Below, piece by piece: positions 11,142 to 23,125 of a DNA stretch of 64,000 nucleotides (position 1 is the stretch's first letter; every line of letters begins with the position of its first letter). The stretch is from Diadema setosum. Lineage: Eukaryota > Echinodermata > Echinoidea > Diadematoida > Diadematidae. The position numbers were made by a program, and so were the translations under genes. Location: the NCBI RefSeq assembly GCF_964275005.1, contig NC_092705.1, forward strand, positions 8,234,641-8,298,640, read 5' to 3'. The notes under the pieces are model-generated. The model ran no database searches. It was not told where the DNA came from and saw nothing but the letters and a program-made list of their open reading frames with translations.

Positions 11142-11839
11142 TGTCGTCACAGCCTCTGTGATGCAGATAGTAAATATGACAAAAGAAAGAGAATTGCAAT
11201 TGTATTGAGAATGAGCATTCACAAGAAATTTACGAAATCAACAATGTTGTTTATCCCTACATAAATTTTGTCTCCTCATTCTTTCCCTTTTCTCTTGTTC
11301 TTCCGTCGCTTCTGCGTCTGCTTTCGAATTGAATTGCGGTGCAAGTTTGAGCGCACTGGCTCATAAAGGTATACTTAACCAAATTCAAAAGAGTAGATAT
11401 TCTCGAAATGATCAGTACTTCGGCAAAAAAAAAAAAAAAAATAACGATATGTCGGGGAAAACTCAGTCGCATCATAAGCCTCACTTCACAACCTGCAAGC
11501 AATGTTCAGACTTGATTGGGAATCAAACCTCCGCACTAACAACATCATCAGATCATAACGAATATTATTCGTGGGTCGTTAAACTCAATTGATATGTTAC
11601 ACTGCATTAACTGTAGTGTCTGAAAAGGTATAGAACTGTAAATTTAAATATAGATAAACAGATAAATGAAAACAATACAGCCCACGCGTTGTCGGTAACT
11701 TTTTACGAGGATATGAAATCAAGGTAAATGGGCATTTTTTCTCAATTACCATCGAAACAATTATTTTATACTCTTATACCTTATTCTCTCTTACACAAAA
11801 GGTGATATGTCTGTGTTCTTTTCGAAAAAGGAAATAAGA
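11142..11839. other. GPCR upstream region, nothing else recognised
   Basis: This is the 5' flank of the GPCR. It is AT-rich with an A-run at 11424-11441. I see no certain promoter element. Confidence 0.4.
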
Positions 11840-11873
11840 TTTGAATTGAATTGAATTGAATTGAATTGAATTG
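11840..11873 (+). repeat. (GAATT)n pentamer, likely 3' tail of a retroelement
   Basis: About six TTGAA/GAATT units follow AAAAAGGAAATAAGAT. Short tandem tails of this kind end many non-LTR elements. The preceding 200 bp show no recognisable coding, so element identity is a guess. Confidence 0.55.
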
Positions 11874-12257
11874 GAACAATTTGGAATAGAAATGTTAAAA
11901 CGTCACTGCTACAAAAAGAAGTGAAAAGAAAAGCAGCTTGTTAACCATTTCCTATGTTTTCAGCTTCAGCTGTTTATTCATACTGCACCATCAATGATAT
12001 TATTTTACAGCAAATCTATTAAAACAGACCCACTGCAAACATGTCGAGAATGATATTCAGAAAGTGCAGAGATTTTTCTTTTCTATACCCTTATGGAACA
12101 ATAGCAGAATCGACGTGGTGGAGGTATTGTTCACATCTCGCAAATCGATGTTGTCTCTTCGAGCAACTTGCAAGACAATGAGGGTTTCTTGACATTTTTC
12201 CCATTTCACTGCATATTATATAATTTACTATATATCATGATACATGTCTATATAAGT
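11874..12257. other. Intergenic DNA, nothing recognised
   Basis: AT-rich sequence with no gene-like content. Confidence 0.4.
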
Positions 12258-12501
12258 CTCTAAAAAAATCGAGTGAAAATATTCACTCTTGAAGGAGTGA
12301 ATACAAAAATGATCTCAAAAAAGTGATCTCAGGGATCACTCCAAAATCTTCGAGTGATCCCTGAGGTCACTCCAAAATGAGTGAAAATGAACATTTTCAC
12401 TCAAAATTCACTCCAATTTCACTCTAACTTCACTCTTTTTTGCATTCACTCCTTCAAGAGTGAATATTTTCGCTCGTTTTTTTTTTTGTTTTTTTTTAGA
12501 G
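12258..12501. mobile_element. R3 fold-back element of iterated GAGTGA words, copy a
   Basis: Its ends are CTCTAAAA and TTTTAGAG. The body is an imperfect palindrome almost entirely made of GAGTGA and TCACTC words, with a core TCAGGGATCACTCC / GGAGTGATCCCTGA-type pair. No coding. It aligns with 27056-27350. Compare the cousin at 33503-33687, which uses GATTGA instead. Confidence 0.8.
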
Positions 12502-12831
12502 TATCATAACAATCGATAATTATACATACAGTGTATATGCATAAACAACTTGACTTCACTAAATCAGTGAGCAGTATTTAAAGTGCGTTACACTTCGGCT
12601 TTCATAGACAGTTAAAATCAACACGATGATTAACCTTTCATTGAAATCGGACATGTAATAACAGCGTTAAGGGAAACATGCTCGTTTTCAGAAAGCACAA
12701 TGATAGTAATCGTAACTGCATTGGAACAGTACAAGACAAGCCCATTTCAGTTTCCATCAACCATGTCCACGAAAAAAAAAAAGGAAGTTTAAAAAGAAAA
12801 CAAGAAAATAGCCCGTGATAACGAGCAGCGA
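12502..12831. other. Spacer, nothing recognised
   Basis: AT-rich spacer between R3 copy a and R1 copy B. Confidence 0.4.
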
Positions 12832-13224
12832 TTAAAGGAATGGTATAGTATTGGTAGAGATGAGGATTGAGCTTTTAACTTTTTGTGAGATACCAAGAAA
12901 CCACTTATGAAATAATACAGATCATATAATTCTAAAAGGAATTCAAAGCTTATTTGATAAAGAAAAAGATCGGGTTTGGAATGGTTGAGACATCCAAAAA
13001 CAAAGTTAAAAAAAGCGATCATAATAAAAGGTGGGTCCCACTTTTTATTAGGATTGCTCTGTTTTGGGTATCTCAGCCAAAGCCAATGTTCATCGAGTAA
13101 ACGTTGACGTCCTCTTGAATTTATTATGTTCTTTCATATTTTGTACGAGGTTTCTTATCATCTCACCCCAAAATGTTATAAACCTGAAGTTAGGTCTCAG
13201 CCAAAACTATAAAATCCCTATAAA
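12832..13224. mobile_element. R1 palindromic TTAA element, copy B
   Basis: The left end is TTAAAGGAATGGTATAG and the centre AAGGTGGGTCCCACTTTT is near 13030. The right end TCCCTATAA has lost the exact TTAA. Otherwise it aligns throughout with copy A. Confidence 0.85.
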
Positions 13225-13584
13225 GCCGTATAGGAGAAGCCAGAAAAAAAAAGAAAAAAAAAAACAGGACATAAAAAATAAAAATCTTCCATAGACTGAA
13301 CTAATGATAATGTTCTCGTGTCCATATGATTCGATTCGGAAGAATGCGTTTTCTGGATTCAGTTTAAAAATGGTAGACTGTCGACCCAGTGATTTTTTAA
13401 TCATTAAAGAGAAACTCAAAGTTCATACGTTGTAATCATATGATTCATCCAACAGTGCTTGCATGACAGTTCACCCCAAGAGTGACAATCCACGTAGAAT
13501 CACGTGATTTTTTTTACTTTCATTTAGAAGTTTGCCGGTTCGCATTCTTCCAATATTTCCTTCCACAGCAGACGATGACAGGTA
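13225..13584. other. Spacer, nothing recognised
   Basis: A-rich just after the R1 copy. No gene seen. Confidence 0.4.
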
Positions 13585-13710
13585 GACAAATTTTTCTTTT
13601 ATTAATTGTAATGATTCGCAAGGAAAGACAAATTTTTCTTTTATTGATTGTAATGATTCGCACGGAAAGACAAATTTTTCTTTTATTGATTGTAATGATT
13701 CGCAAGGAGA
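13585..13710. repeat. Tandem repeat, three 42-bp units
   Basis: Three units (13585, 13627, 13669) begin GACAAATTTTTC and end ATGATTCGCAAGGAAA, with only a few substitutions. The period is a multiple of three, so all frames give repeated peptides; these are not evidence of a gene. Confidence 0.95.
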
Positions 13711-14560
13711 GAGTACATCATGATAAAGGAGAAGTGTGAGAATTGACGCCATCACATGTCACGTTATTGGTGACTGCTTAGCATACAATATAACATGCAA
13801 ACGTTACTCAACCATGCGATGAAATAATTATCACGGTATGAAAAGAAGGGGGATGTAGCCATCAAAATTCGTCTGTTTCTTTCCCGTTGCTATTACCGAC
13901 AAGTAAAGGGAACAAAGAGAAAACATTAAAGATATTCATTTTATATCATATTGACGTTGATACATTCATGCAAATTTACTTATAGAAAATCATCTTTGTA
14001 TTTCATGGTGGAAAAAAAAAACACACCCGAAGGGGTTGATTTTCACCTGGCGCATTCTAACCCCATAATATCCAGTGCGACACCATGTCGGTGACACCGT
14101 GAAGTCAGATTTGCAAATTTGATTTTTCACGTTTGAATGTGCAATCACTCACCTCCCGTGTGACGCTGTTACAATTTGCTTGTGCAGAAATTGTCCTATG
14201 TTTATCTTGTTCATGCAAATAACACAATCGTGAAATGAGGAAGTTCGATTTGTTTGTCTTGAGACTACATCCGGCACTTTTCAACTCTCAATGTTTGCAT
14301 AAGAACGAATTATTTTCCTGCCTATAGACTCGGAGAAAGACAATTCGTTTCTTTTGCTGAGCGTTAAACTTTTGAGTTTTGTTTTTTTTTTCAATTCTTT
14401 CTATTTTTGTGTTGTCTGTCATGTCGTGTATACATAAACAGCTCCAGTATGCACTTTCAAAGAAAAAAAAATCTAACGATAGATACCAAACCGTGAATGA
14501 GAGGTTTGACCCTAAGGAGGCTGTAAGGCTGCGATAATTTCGACAGATTAACCATATGCG
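13711..14560. other. Intergenic DNA, nothing recognised
   Basis: No coding or repeat family recognised. Confidence 0.4.
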
Positions 14561-14625
14561 AGTGTGTGTGTTTGTGTGTGTTGTGTGTGTGTGCGTGAGT
14601 GTGTGTGTGTGTATGTGTGTGTGTT
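14561..14625. repeat. Imperfect (GT)n microsatellite
   Basis: GT tract with scattered T, C and A interruptions. Confidence 0.9.
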
Positions 14626-14861
14626 TATCAAAAGGATATAAATGATATATGAAAGGGGTATTACACTCATTGTCAGTTGTCACACAAATTGTCAGTTTCA
14701 CTCTTTACTAAAAAAAAAAAAAAAGCCCCGAACTTTCGTTGAGTAATCAACGCTTGGGAATAATTATATCTTAGACCCTGATCTTCTTGTAGAGCAGTAA
14801 GTATGTGCAACTGACGCAGTTTTTAAACATAATCTGCAAAATTGCATATCACTAATTTCAA

Positions 14862-15130
14862 GTTCAAGTTCAAGTTCATATTTATTCGTTTTTTCCACAA
14901 TACACAAACATAAATCTCACTTTCTTAAGTGACAAAAACAATGCATACATGAACAGAGAAGACAACAATAATAGGAAAAAAACTAACAGTAGCGATACAT
15001 TGCAATAGTTGCTAAGATAACAAAAGTGAAATAGTTTTCAATATATGCACTAAGTGAAAAAACGGAGGGACCCACTAAAAAGACAGAGCTTGTAGAGTGT
15101 GGGCCCCTCTTGTATTAAAAGCCCGATGCA
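14862..15130 (-). mobile_element. Probable non-LTR retroelement 3' end (minus)
   Basis: On the minus strand the segment ends in ATAAATATGAACTTGAACTT, a short tandem tail typical of LINE or SINE 3' ends. A block GGAGGGACCCACTAAAAAG near 15064 resembles GGAGGGGACAGCCAAAAAG near 30670, suggesting a shared family. No coding part remains. Confidence 0.4.
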
Positions 15131-16139
15131 AAAATTGAATTGAAAACAACAACAAATCGGCACAAAAAGTTCGTCACAAAAAAGTTGGGCAGCCCACTAA
15201 GAGACAGACGAACAAACAGTTATACATACAACAACAGAGTAATGAACATGAAACAGGACTGGGACTTTGCTTATCCCTACTGTGTGAAATAAGATGTAAC
15301 TAATTCCAAGATGGGTTCTTACTGAATTAAACTAGCAACATTTCACTGCATTCGTTTTAGCCGGTTCAAAGAAAGTTTAGACATAAATAGTCATTTCTTC
15401 ACTACTTCGGATGAGTCCACAACGGTGTCTACATTTCCCAAGTCAGTTTTTATCGTCCATTAAACTCGAAAAGCGAAAAAAAAAAAGGACGGCCCTATTG
15501 AAACATCATTTTTTCCTAAAGCACTTTTGTTTAGGGGGCAGGGGGCAGGAGGCCGGGGATTTTAGATAAGACGGTTGTGAGTAGGCTTTCAATGTTGTAT
15601 CGCGTCCCATATCTAAGCTACACAGTTTCTGTGGTGGTTTTTCTTTTCTTTCCTGATCACAGTACCAACGAAAACTTGCAGCGTGTCGTAAAATCACCTT
15701 GTCTTGATTTTCTGACAACTATACGTTATGCGTAACATTATTGAAAATTTGATCTCATAGAATGAGAAATATCTTCCAGCGGAAAAAAAAAAAAAGCATG
15801 ACGTGCCTTACGCTTTTCCCTTCCATCATGACAGATACAATTTGACCAGAAGGACCAACAACAATATCAATACTAACACTGATTCGTTACGGGAATTTAA
15901 TCCAGATATCTAGGTCCAAGCATTTAACTTTTACAATTTTTTTTTGTTTGTTCTCTGTCTACCTCCAATTTCTTTGCAACACCGCCATTTCACCAGTTCA
16001 TCATGACAACTCTGTAGTATTCACCTTTTTTCACACCTCCGAGGTGATTCGTAAAAACGCGGCGACATTTAAGCTTCCAGACATCATGTTCTGATCGCAA
16101 ACTCTGCAATTTGTGTTATCGAATTATGTATTTGCCTTT
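15131..16139. other. Intergenic DNA, nothing recognised
   Basis: Poly-A runs at 15476 and 15783. No gene-like segment found. Confidence 0.4.
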
Positions 16140-16337
16140 CTTCTCTCTCACACACAATCTCTCTCTGTCCCCATCTCTACCAATTCATCTGTCTGTTTGT
16201 CTGTCTGTCTTTTTCTCACTTTATTTATCTCCCATTTCTCTTTTTTTTTTTCTTTCAATTTTCAATTTCTCTATATCAATGTCTCAATCTCACTATCTTT
16301 CTCTATATCTATCTCTCTATCTGTCTTTTTCTCGCTT

Positions 16338-16384
<47 letters not shown>
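16140..16384. repeat. Pyrimidine-rich (CT)n / (CTGT)n tract
   Basis: CT-rich over about 240 bp, with TCTG units near 16190-16212 and a pure CT run at 16340-16383. Long open frames across it are artefacts. Confidence 0.9.
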
Positions 16385-16385
<1 letters not shown>

Positions 16386-17684
16386 TGGCATATTGTCACA
16401 TGACAATCATCAATCGGATACACATTACAGGTTACACTGTAGGTTACTTGAAGTCATATATACACGCTTAATCCACAGAATGAAACCACATTAGTTCAAG
16501 TATTCTGTCCTACTTCAAATATGTGCTGACATAATATGACAAATTTTATCAATTTGAAGTAATTATCGTGTCAATGCTCAATTCTCATGCAATGTTTAAG
16601 TCCCATTGACAGAGAAGACTACATGTACCGAAACTTTTTCTTCTTTTTTGTTGTGGTATAGGAAAAGCAACACCAGGGTTGTGGTGACTTCTTTAACTTT
16701 TGCTCAAAATGAACTTGTAGTGTTTTGAGAACAGAAAGAAGAGAGCGCATGAGCGCTGATTAAAGATTACCATATCCCTCGATCCCAAGATCCCTGTAAA
16801 CGTTCACACAAATGCATCCCTTTATGGATAAGAAAAAAAAAACAACGATGTAAAACCTTTAGTGATCCGAATGATTTATTTCAGTCCTGATGTATTACAT
16901 GTATATCTGTGTATTTACGTGACTTATTCATGATTAATCCACTAGTGAACAACGCTACCTATAGCTGTATTTTGTATTTTCATGCAGAATTACGTTTTTA
17001 TTACTGCAGGGTGCTTTTAGAAAGCAGTTTTGCAAAACTGAATAGGCCAACCCTGCTGTATGTGAGCATTCATTTTTCTTTTTAATCTTCCGGAGCCTAC
17101 GTACTTTAGAGCAGCTGATGTCCGCATTCAGTTGTCGTTTCGCACCTCACAACACAAACACATTGAACGAACTCTGAGAATGATTAGTGCATACATTGTT
17201 ACGAAATTAAATTTGAAAATTCACAGGCATGAATACAATCATACTAATTTGCCCGTATAAGCTATAAACAAATACACCTATTCCAGTGACTAAAGGAGGT
17301 CCATTTGATATCACTATAAGTAATGCAAAGTGTAATGTGAAACTCCAGCACGTACTTCTACGGTCTCACTTAACAGTTTATACTACAAAAAACATTCTTT
17401 TCTGCATGCCTTTCAATTCTTCGAAGTAGCGAAATAGGCAAATATCCATGCAGGGAGGCTTACTCCAGTAAGAAATGTCAAGGAGAATGGATGCTCGAAA
17501 GCCACCTACCGAGACTTCCAGTTAAAAAAAAAAGAAACAAAAGAAAAATGAAAACAAAAATAAACAACAAACGCAATAAGAAGAAGACGGACTAGCGTCG
17601 CCGAACCAGTCAACCGTATCAGAAGTGGAGCCCTAGGAAGATGGGGAGAACATAATGACACCAGCTTGGGATTGCAAGGCTTAC
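16385..17684. other. Intergenic DNA, nothing recognised
   Basis: AT-rich. It contains only a short palindrome GCAGTTTTGCAAAACTG at about 17024-17040. Confidence 0.4.
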
Positions 17685-17795
17685 AGGTGGTGAGGCTGTT
17701 GATGCGGTTGACGACAACCTGAAGCACGCCGAAGCAGAGCTGAGAGCTGCCATCAAATTTGAAGTCCAGATAATCATCGAGGTAGAACACGGCGA
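17685..17795. other. Coding-like island, strand unresolved
   Basis: This is a GC-rich 111-bp block in AT-rich surroundings. On the minus strand it is open, with mostly C- or G-ending codons (peptide contains FYLDDYLDFKFDG and CFGVLQVVVNRINS). It lies between an AG directly after a TAA and a donor-like T|GTAAGC. On the plus strand it also encodes a plausible helical peptide (EAVDAVDDNLKHAEAELRAA) before GAG|GTAGAA. I do not recognise either protein, and polypyrimidine tracts are weak for both. It may be one exon of an unknown gene or an old gene fragment. Confidence 0.3.
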
Positions 17796-17913
17796 CTTAG
17801 CTCAAGTTTTTACTCAACACCGAACACAATCCATGATCCTCAACAGCAAGAGTAGATGAACCGAAATGAGCATTTTTTTTTTTCCGGCGGGAAAAACATT
17901 CGAATCATTTCAA

Positions 17914-18128
17914 TAAGCCAGTAAGGAGATAGCTCTTGTGCACATGGGTACAAATGACCTTTCATTTTTCTCAGTTGGTTAGGCACTTCACTCGATTCAA
18001 AGAGACATAATGCATCAGCTTGCCCAACTCATGGAATTCGTATTCAAACAAAGAATGAACCTGCATTGATCAAGTGACCAGAATGGTTCGTCAATCAGCA
18101 CTTTAGAAATCATCCATTTCATTGTGCT
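17914..18128 (-). mobile_element. R5 MITE, half copy c
   Basis: Starts TAAGCCAGTAAGGAG and carries TTTTTCTCAGTTGGTTAGG. It aligns in reverse with the right half of the R5 copies at 6559 and 57957, then stops where their middle would begin. Confidence 0.75.
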
Positions 18129-18938
18129 GTTTGTTCTGTTAACATTGTGAAATACCGGGCTGGCTGTTAGGTGGATGTATATAGGCTATACTGGCAGGCA
18201 CCATTGATAAGAATTATATGAATAATCTTTGCATCACAGTTGCTTATCTCAGTGAATTTAAAAACCAACCTGTCTCTCAGCACAAATTACCATATTTTCC
18301 CTCCCTTTTTTGCTCATGTTCAAATTGGAAACCCGACCTGGCTTATTGGCTAGTGCGGTGGATGAGCATTGTGCTACGACGGTTGAGGAGACCATCCTGA
18401 CGGAGAAGCTTGACACGCCTGTCAAAGTGGAAAAATGTTTATCCAGAGAGGTGGAAGAGACCACTTTCTCCCCGACCCATGGTTCATCGCATCCCTGACT
18501 CATGTTGTTGTAATAATGGCACTCCTACCGTGAAAAGGTCAACATCATGCATGTCATGAGAAATGAGCGCCAGTGAGGCTACCTGATGTTAAGTATAATC
18601 CTAGCGGACGATATCGACTCCTGATTACCGTGGAGAGAATTAAGTGGAAACATTCAGCACCCAACAGCTCTCTACCGCCTATCAATGGATGAAGCTCTGT
18701 TTCTTCCCTGAGTAGAGAGCCGAGCCCCCCTCCCCCCCCCCCCACCCCGCGCGATAGATCGGAGCTCTCGGAGCAACCACATTGATTCTCTTGACGTTAA
18801 CATCTCAGATCGCTACGCCACCGACAAACTCATCTGAATAACTATCATGTTCATTCATACGCTCTGTTGGCTTTGCTATATCCATGCATGTTCTCTTTCT
18901 GTCTTTCCGCTTTTATCTCCTTCTCACTTGTCATTTTT

Positions 18939-18941
<3 letters not shown>
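18129..18941. other. Intergenic DNA with GC-richer patches
   Basis: A 60-codon plus frame (about 18319-18498) and a C-run at 18726-18742 are the only notable contents. The frame has coding-like composition, but no recognisable domain and no convincing splice sites, so it is not called as a gene. Confidence 0.3.

Positions 18942-18970
<29 letters not shown>
18942..18970. repeat. (CT)n microsatellite
   Basis: Pure CT run of about 28 bp. Confidence 0.9.
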
Positions 18971-18974
<4 letters not shown>

Positions 18975-20033
18975 ATTCTCTAACCATTCTCTAACCACAT
19001 CTCTATTAGTCTCCAATAATGCCTCACTAAACTTATTTGAATATTCAAAGAATATAGATCACAAGTGTACTTGGAGAGGCCTTGCACACACCAAATTGTG
19101 AGTAAATCGACATTTCGGCATGGCATTGATATTCTTTTACCTTTTGATCATGGTGTCTGCCTCCGAGAAAATGTATTTCTTTTTTTGAAAAACATTATTG
19201 TCTAACCTCGCGCGTTTATAGGAGCACTGTTCATTAAATTAAATAAAAACGTCCCAGAAACCTCATTTTGTGTGTGTGGTGCTCTAGTTGTGTATAGATT
19301 CCCAGATGCTGATATGAGATAAATTCTTACTCTTCTTACTCTATTTATATATATTTTTTTTATCACATGATGTTTGGTATCACATAATTATTTCCATAAT
19401 AATAATGATAATACGTGTCGTAAAACATCACCATGGCAACTCTAATGTCCTAACCTTCGGCCATCGATAAAACTTCGGTCTATCTCCAGCAGAAACCTGC
19501 GCAGGTCTTTGAAAAGGGTTTAAACATACTTGAATAACTCCAAAGTGCCATTTATCTCCCCCGTAAGTGCCTTTACAAGTGACATTGGTTCATATGGAGG
19601 ATGATGTCGACGATAATAGGTAGACATCTTCCTATTGCCGCCCTTAAACACCGGTCATGCTGGTGGTGACGATAGCTTCTTATAGGCGGTGACAGAAAAG
19701 TAAAGAGAGAGAGAGACGGGGGCGGGGGTAGGGGGCAAGGAGAGAGATAGCATATAGATAAAGTATATCATTCTCTTTTGATCATGAGCCGAAATCTAAC
19801 AGAAGAGCAATTTCTGATAAATATACAGCATTATTAGCACAGACTGTTCGGCAATGGGTATGAAGGGGGTGGGGGTGGGAGAGTAAAAGAGCACATCACA
19901 CCAGTCTGGTATATCGTTTGGATCAGGGTGACACCGCCAGGATGGTTTTCGGATAATCCTATATGGGTATATAAGTTTTCCTTTGTTTTATTGTTAGTTT
20001 GTTTGTTTGTCTTCGTATGTTATCTCTTACGTG
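18971..20033. other. Intergenic DNA, nothing recognised
   Basis: Contains a purine-rich stretch (19704-19750, GA and GGGGC units). No gene seen. Confidence 0.4.
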
Positions 20034-20061
20034 TGTGTGAGTATGTGTGTTTGAGTGTGTG

Positions 20062-20093
<32 letters not shown>

Positions 20094-20114
20094 CGTGTGT
20101 GTGTGTGTGTGTGT
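20034..20114. repeat. (GT)n microsatellite
   Basis: About 80 bp of GT with a few A, T and C interruptions. Confidence 0.95.
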
Positions 20115-20624
20115 AATGCCAAAAGTTACCATTATACATTTCTTGAATGTTTGCATGGAGACATAAACGGTAAGAAAGGTTTGCAGTAATATCACGTGTA
20201 TGATACGCAGTCCTTGAAGTGACTGACGGAAGGTGAAAGAAAACCCTAGAACGAGGAAAAGGAACAGGGGAAACGACATTAGGAGTTTGCAAATATAGTG
20301 ATAGTCTTCTTAAAAGCACCAATGAGCAGGGAGGTTTCACTGGCGGAGATGGGAGGCTATACCGCGACAGGACACAGGGACAGTGGTAAGGTGAGAATCA
20401 GGTAAAAGGTTTCGGAGGTTGGTGAAAGGAGAAACAGAGAAAGATCAACCAGTAAGGAAGGAAGTGGATGGAAACTCATCGAGATAATAAAAAAAGAATG
20501 TACATGTATATTGATTATATATAGATAGATAGATGTGAATTTTCGAACGATGATAACCGAAACAAAGCGAAAGAATGCAGCCGCTATAAACGGTAGAGTA
20601 TACGCGGATAAATAGAACCACCCC

Positions 20625-20626
<2 letters not shown>
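20115..20626. other. Spacer, nothing recognised
   Basis: No gene or repeat family seen between the GT and CA tracts. Confidence 0.4.

Positions 20627-20716
<90 letters not shown>
20627..20716. repeat. Long pure (CA)n microsatellite
   Basis: About 45 perfect CA units. Confidence 0.98.
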
Positions 20717-20718
<2 letters not shown>

Positions 20719-21193
20719 GAATTAATTTGATGCAAAACACAATATGAGGTAACAACGTTTCTCCTGTTTTCTGACAGAATTGCGTCAAACTTGTACTTAA
20801 AATGCATTTACAAGGTGTAAGTCCTTCTACAGAGAAGACAGAGGCGCTATGCACTTAAAAGTGAAGTGACCTCTTCTAACGTCACTGTGTCCAAACCTGC
20901 TATTAAGCACTCTCTCTACTTTGCAAGCCAATGGGTCAAATAAGAAGAATAGGTGGAATATTCACTTTAAGAGGAATCATCTAGACAGACTTACTGGGAA
21001 AAATACTCGTAGACCAGGGGAAATGCATTAAACGATGAATCCAGATTTATTTTTTATCTTTCTGTATCATTGCAAGCACCTATTCAAAACAGCAAATGTA
21101 GGTCATCGTGCACGGCGATAATCTATATTAACCCTTTCTGTTCTAAAGAATGTTTCGTGTGCACAACTTTCACATACATATACCTATGGACAG
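20717..21193. other. Intergenic DNA, nothing recognised
   Basis: No gene-like segment recognised. Confidence 0.35.
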
Positions 21194-21284
21194 GAAGTAG
21201 ACGTGGCACACTTAGAGTTGATGGCGATAGGTTTGTACTGCTCATGCAAGAACTTTACAGCAGTGATTCAGCACGGGAAATCAG
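21194..21284 (+). other. Weak candidate exon
   Basis: The 91-bp block lies between an acceptor-like CCTATGGACAG and a donor ATCAG|GTATAC. It is open in one frame, with a charged peptide (SRRGTLRVDGDRFVLLMQEL). RGTLRVDG is reminiscent of a laminin-G strand, but the rest does not fit that domain. Function unknown; it could be chance. Confidence 0.2.
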
Positions 21285-21850
21285 GTATACATAATATGAA
21301 ATATGATTACTATATGGAACTATGGTATTAAATGCAGAAATTGCCGGTACTCAGGGCGAACACAGAAAGAAATGAAAGAGGATTACACAGACCGTGCCAT
21401 ATAGGATGAGTGAGTGGGTAGATTAGCTCTAATACGGTGAACCGTAGAAGATGTCTTCTTTAGTTATACAACGCTGATTCTATGCACCAGTTAATTTCAG
21501 TGCATTTTACTTCTCACCTGTCGTTTCAATTAACTTCACTGACAACGCTCAGCAGACGTGCATGGAGGAAATGGAATACATAGAAAGAGAATGACGAAAA
21601 TGAAGAAGAAGAAGAACAGGGAATCTACAGTCGGGTTAGCGGATTCTCCTATAGCTACTTTCCTCTGTCGTTCTGTCTTGTTTCGTGATTCTGTCTTTTT
21701 GTTTCTTTCTCTTCTTTTTTTTCTTCATAATATGCCATTTTGGGAAGTAGAACGTCACGCTTTCCTGCAAAGGGCATAAAATGAGTGAAAATCTTTCCCA
21801 TTCGGTTTCACCTTAAGATGACAGAGAAGAGAGAGTTAGAAGGAAAAGAT

Positions 21851-21884
<34 letters not shown>

Positions 21885-22910
21885 TAAAGCCTCTGATTGC
21901 TTTCTCCAACGTTTAGTTTCCTATTATTTTTTCTATATTTCCTTGTGTCTTTGAATTTCATGTCAGACAGCTCCTGGCTTTTTTTCTGTTTGCTCAGTTA
22001 TCTCAACTCTCAAATTTTACTCTCAGGCTTTCCTTCCCTGATCGATTCTCTTTCTTGCGTGAACTTCAATATATCCCAGGCTGTTGCACTATCTCATCCG
22101 ATAATGCCCATGTTTGTTCAACTCCTTCAAAATCTTTCATGTCTTGTATAACATCACATGTTAATCGGTGGATAATTGCTTTAAAGAAAAGTGCTTTCAA
22201 CATTTCTTTTCCATGATGAATTCAGCAGAAACCAACTGTACAACAGCGAAACAAAAAGTGTCACTAAGGAGAGCTGAAAAGATAAAAAAGTGAGCAGAAA
22301 AAGGGGAGAGAAATAGACAGGATAATGGTATAGAAATACTGTAGATACAATCAATAGCAAGAAAACAAGAGTCCTGCACACACACATTATCGCCACTAGG
22401 TTCCCCATCTCAGGTATATGAGAAGTTTTGAGCATTGTTCCCATCATGTTCGCGCACGACAAATATTTGAAAAGGAAAAGGCGCCCAACAATAAAACTTC
22501 AATTTCACGTCATTTACTCCCGATCTATAGCCGAGAAATGACGTGGTCGCAAGTGTTTACAGGATGTTAAACATACACATCATCTTCCCACACTCACGCA
22601 CACACATACACATACACAGTCATACACAGGCACTTAAATACAAAAACATACGGCATGTTTGAACACTTCCACCTCAAGGTTTGCTCCGGTTCATACAGCA
22701 GATGTTTGACTATTGATATTACTAAAATGTCTGACATGATAAGTCATGCAGGGAGTTAAAGCTTCACCGCGATGAACTGTCATAGTAAGCAGACTGAGGC
22801 ATATAAAACGCTCATTTCAATGGATTGACAAAACCAAATGCAAAAAAAAAAACAAAAAAAAACGGCAGGCATGATAAAGGATTTGACAGATGATAAAGTA
22901 AGTTAATAAG
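21285..22910. other. Intergenic DNA with a (GA)n microsatellite
   Basis: A pure GA tract lies at 21854-21881. No gene-like segment recognised elsewhere. Confidence 0.45.
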
Positions 22911-23125
22911 TTAAAGGGGTGGTAGAGTATTGGTTTAGGTGAGAATAAGTATTCAGCTTTTAACTTTTGAGAGATAATTAGGAACCACTTCATGAAATGC
23001 TGACAAACATTCAGAGGAATTCAAATTTTATTTGATGAAAATCGGTTTTGAGGTAGCTGAGATATCCAAAAAAACAAAGTAAAACAAAGCAATCCTAATA
23101 AAAAGTGGGTCACACCTTCTTTTTT
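22911..23125 (+). mobile_element. R1 palindromic TTAA element, left half only (copy C)
   Basis: Starts TTAAAGGGGTGGTAGAG and follows the R1 left arm to the centre (AAAAAGTGGGTCACACC), then breaks into AT-rich DNA. The right arm is missing. Confidence 0.8.

Noticed and set aside
11142..11222. 27-codon N-terminal extension of the GPCR
   Set aside because: It would start with GTG; the ATG at 11141 has a strong Kozak context.
13585..13710. CRISPR-like spaced repeats
   Set aside because: Units are directly adjacent (42 bp, three copies) with no spacers, in an animal genome. It is an ordinary minisatellite.
18319..18498. 60-codon GC-richer frame, or tRNA-derived SINE head (GGCTAGTGCGGTGGATGAGC)
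   Set aside because: Box A-like start but no box B at the right distance, and no recognisable protein; not enough for either call.
20357..20854. 165-codon minus-strand frame
   Set aside because: Cys-Val repeats from the (CA)n tract; not a protein.
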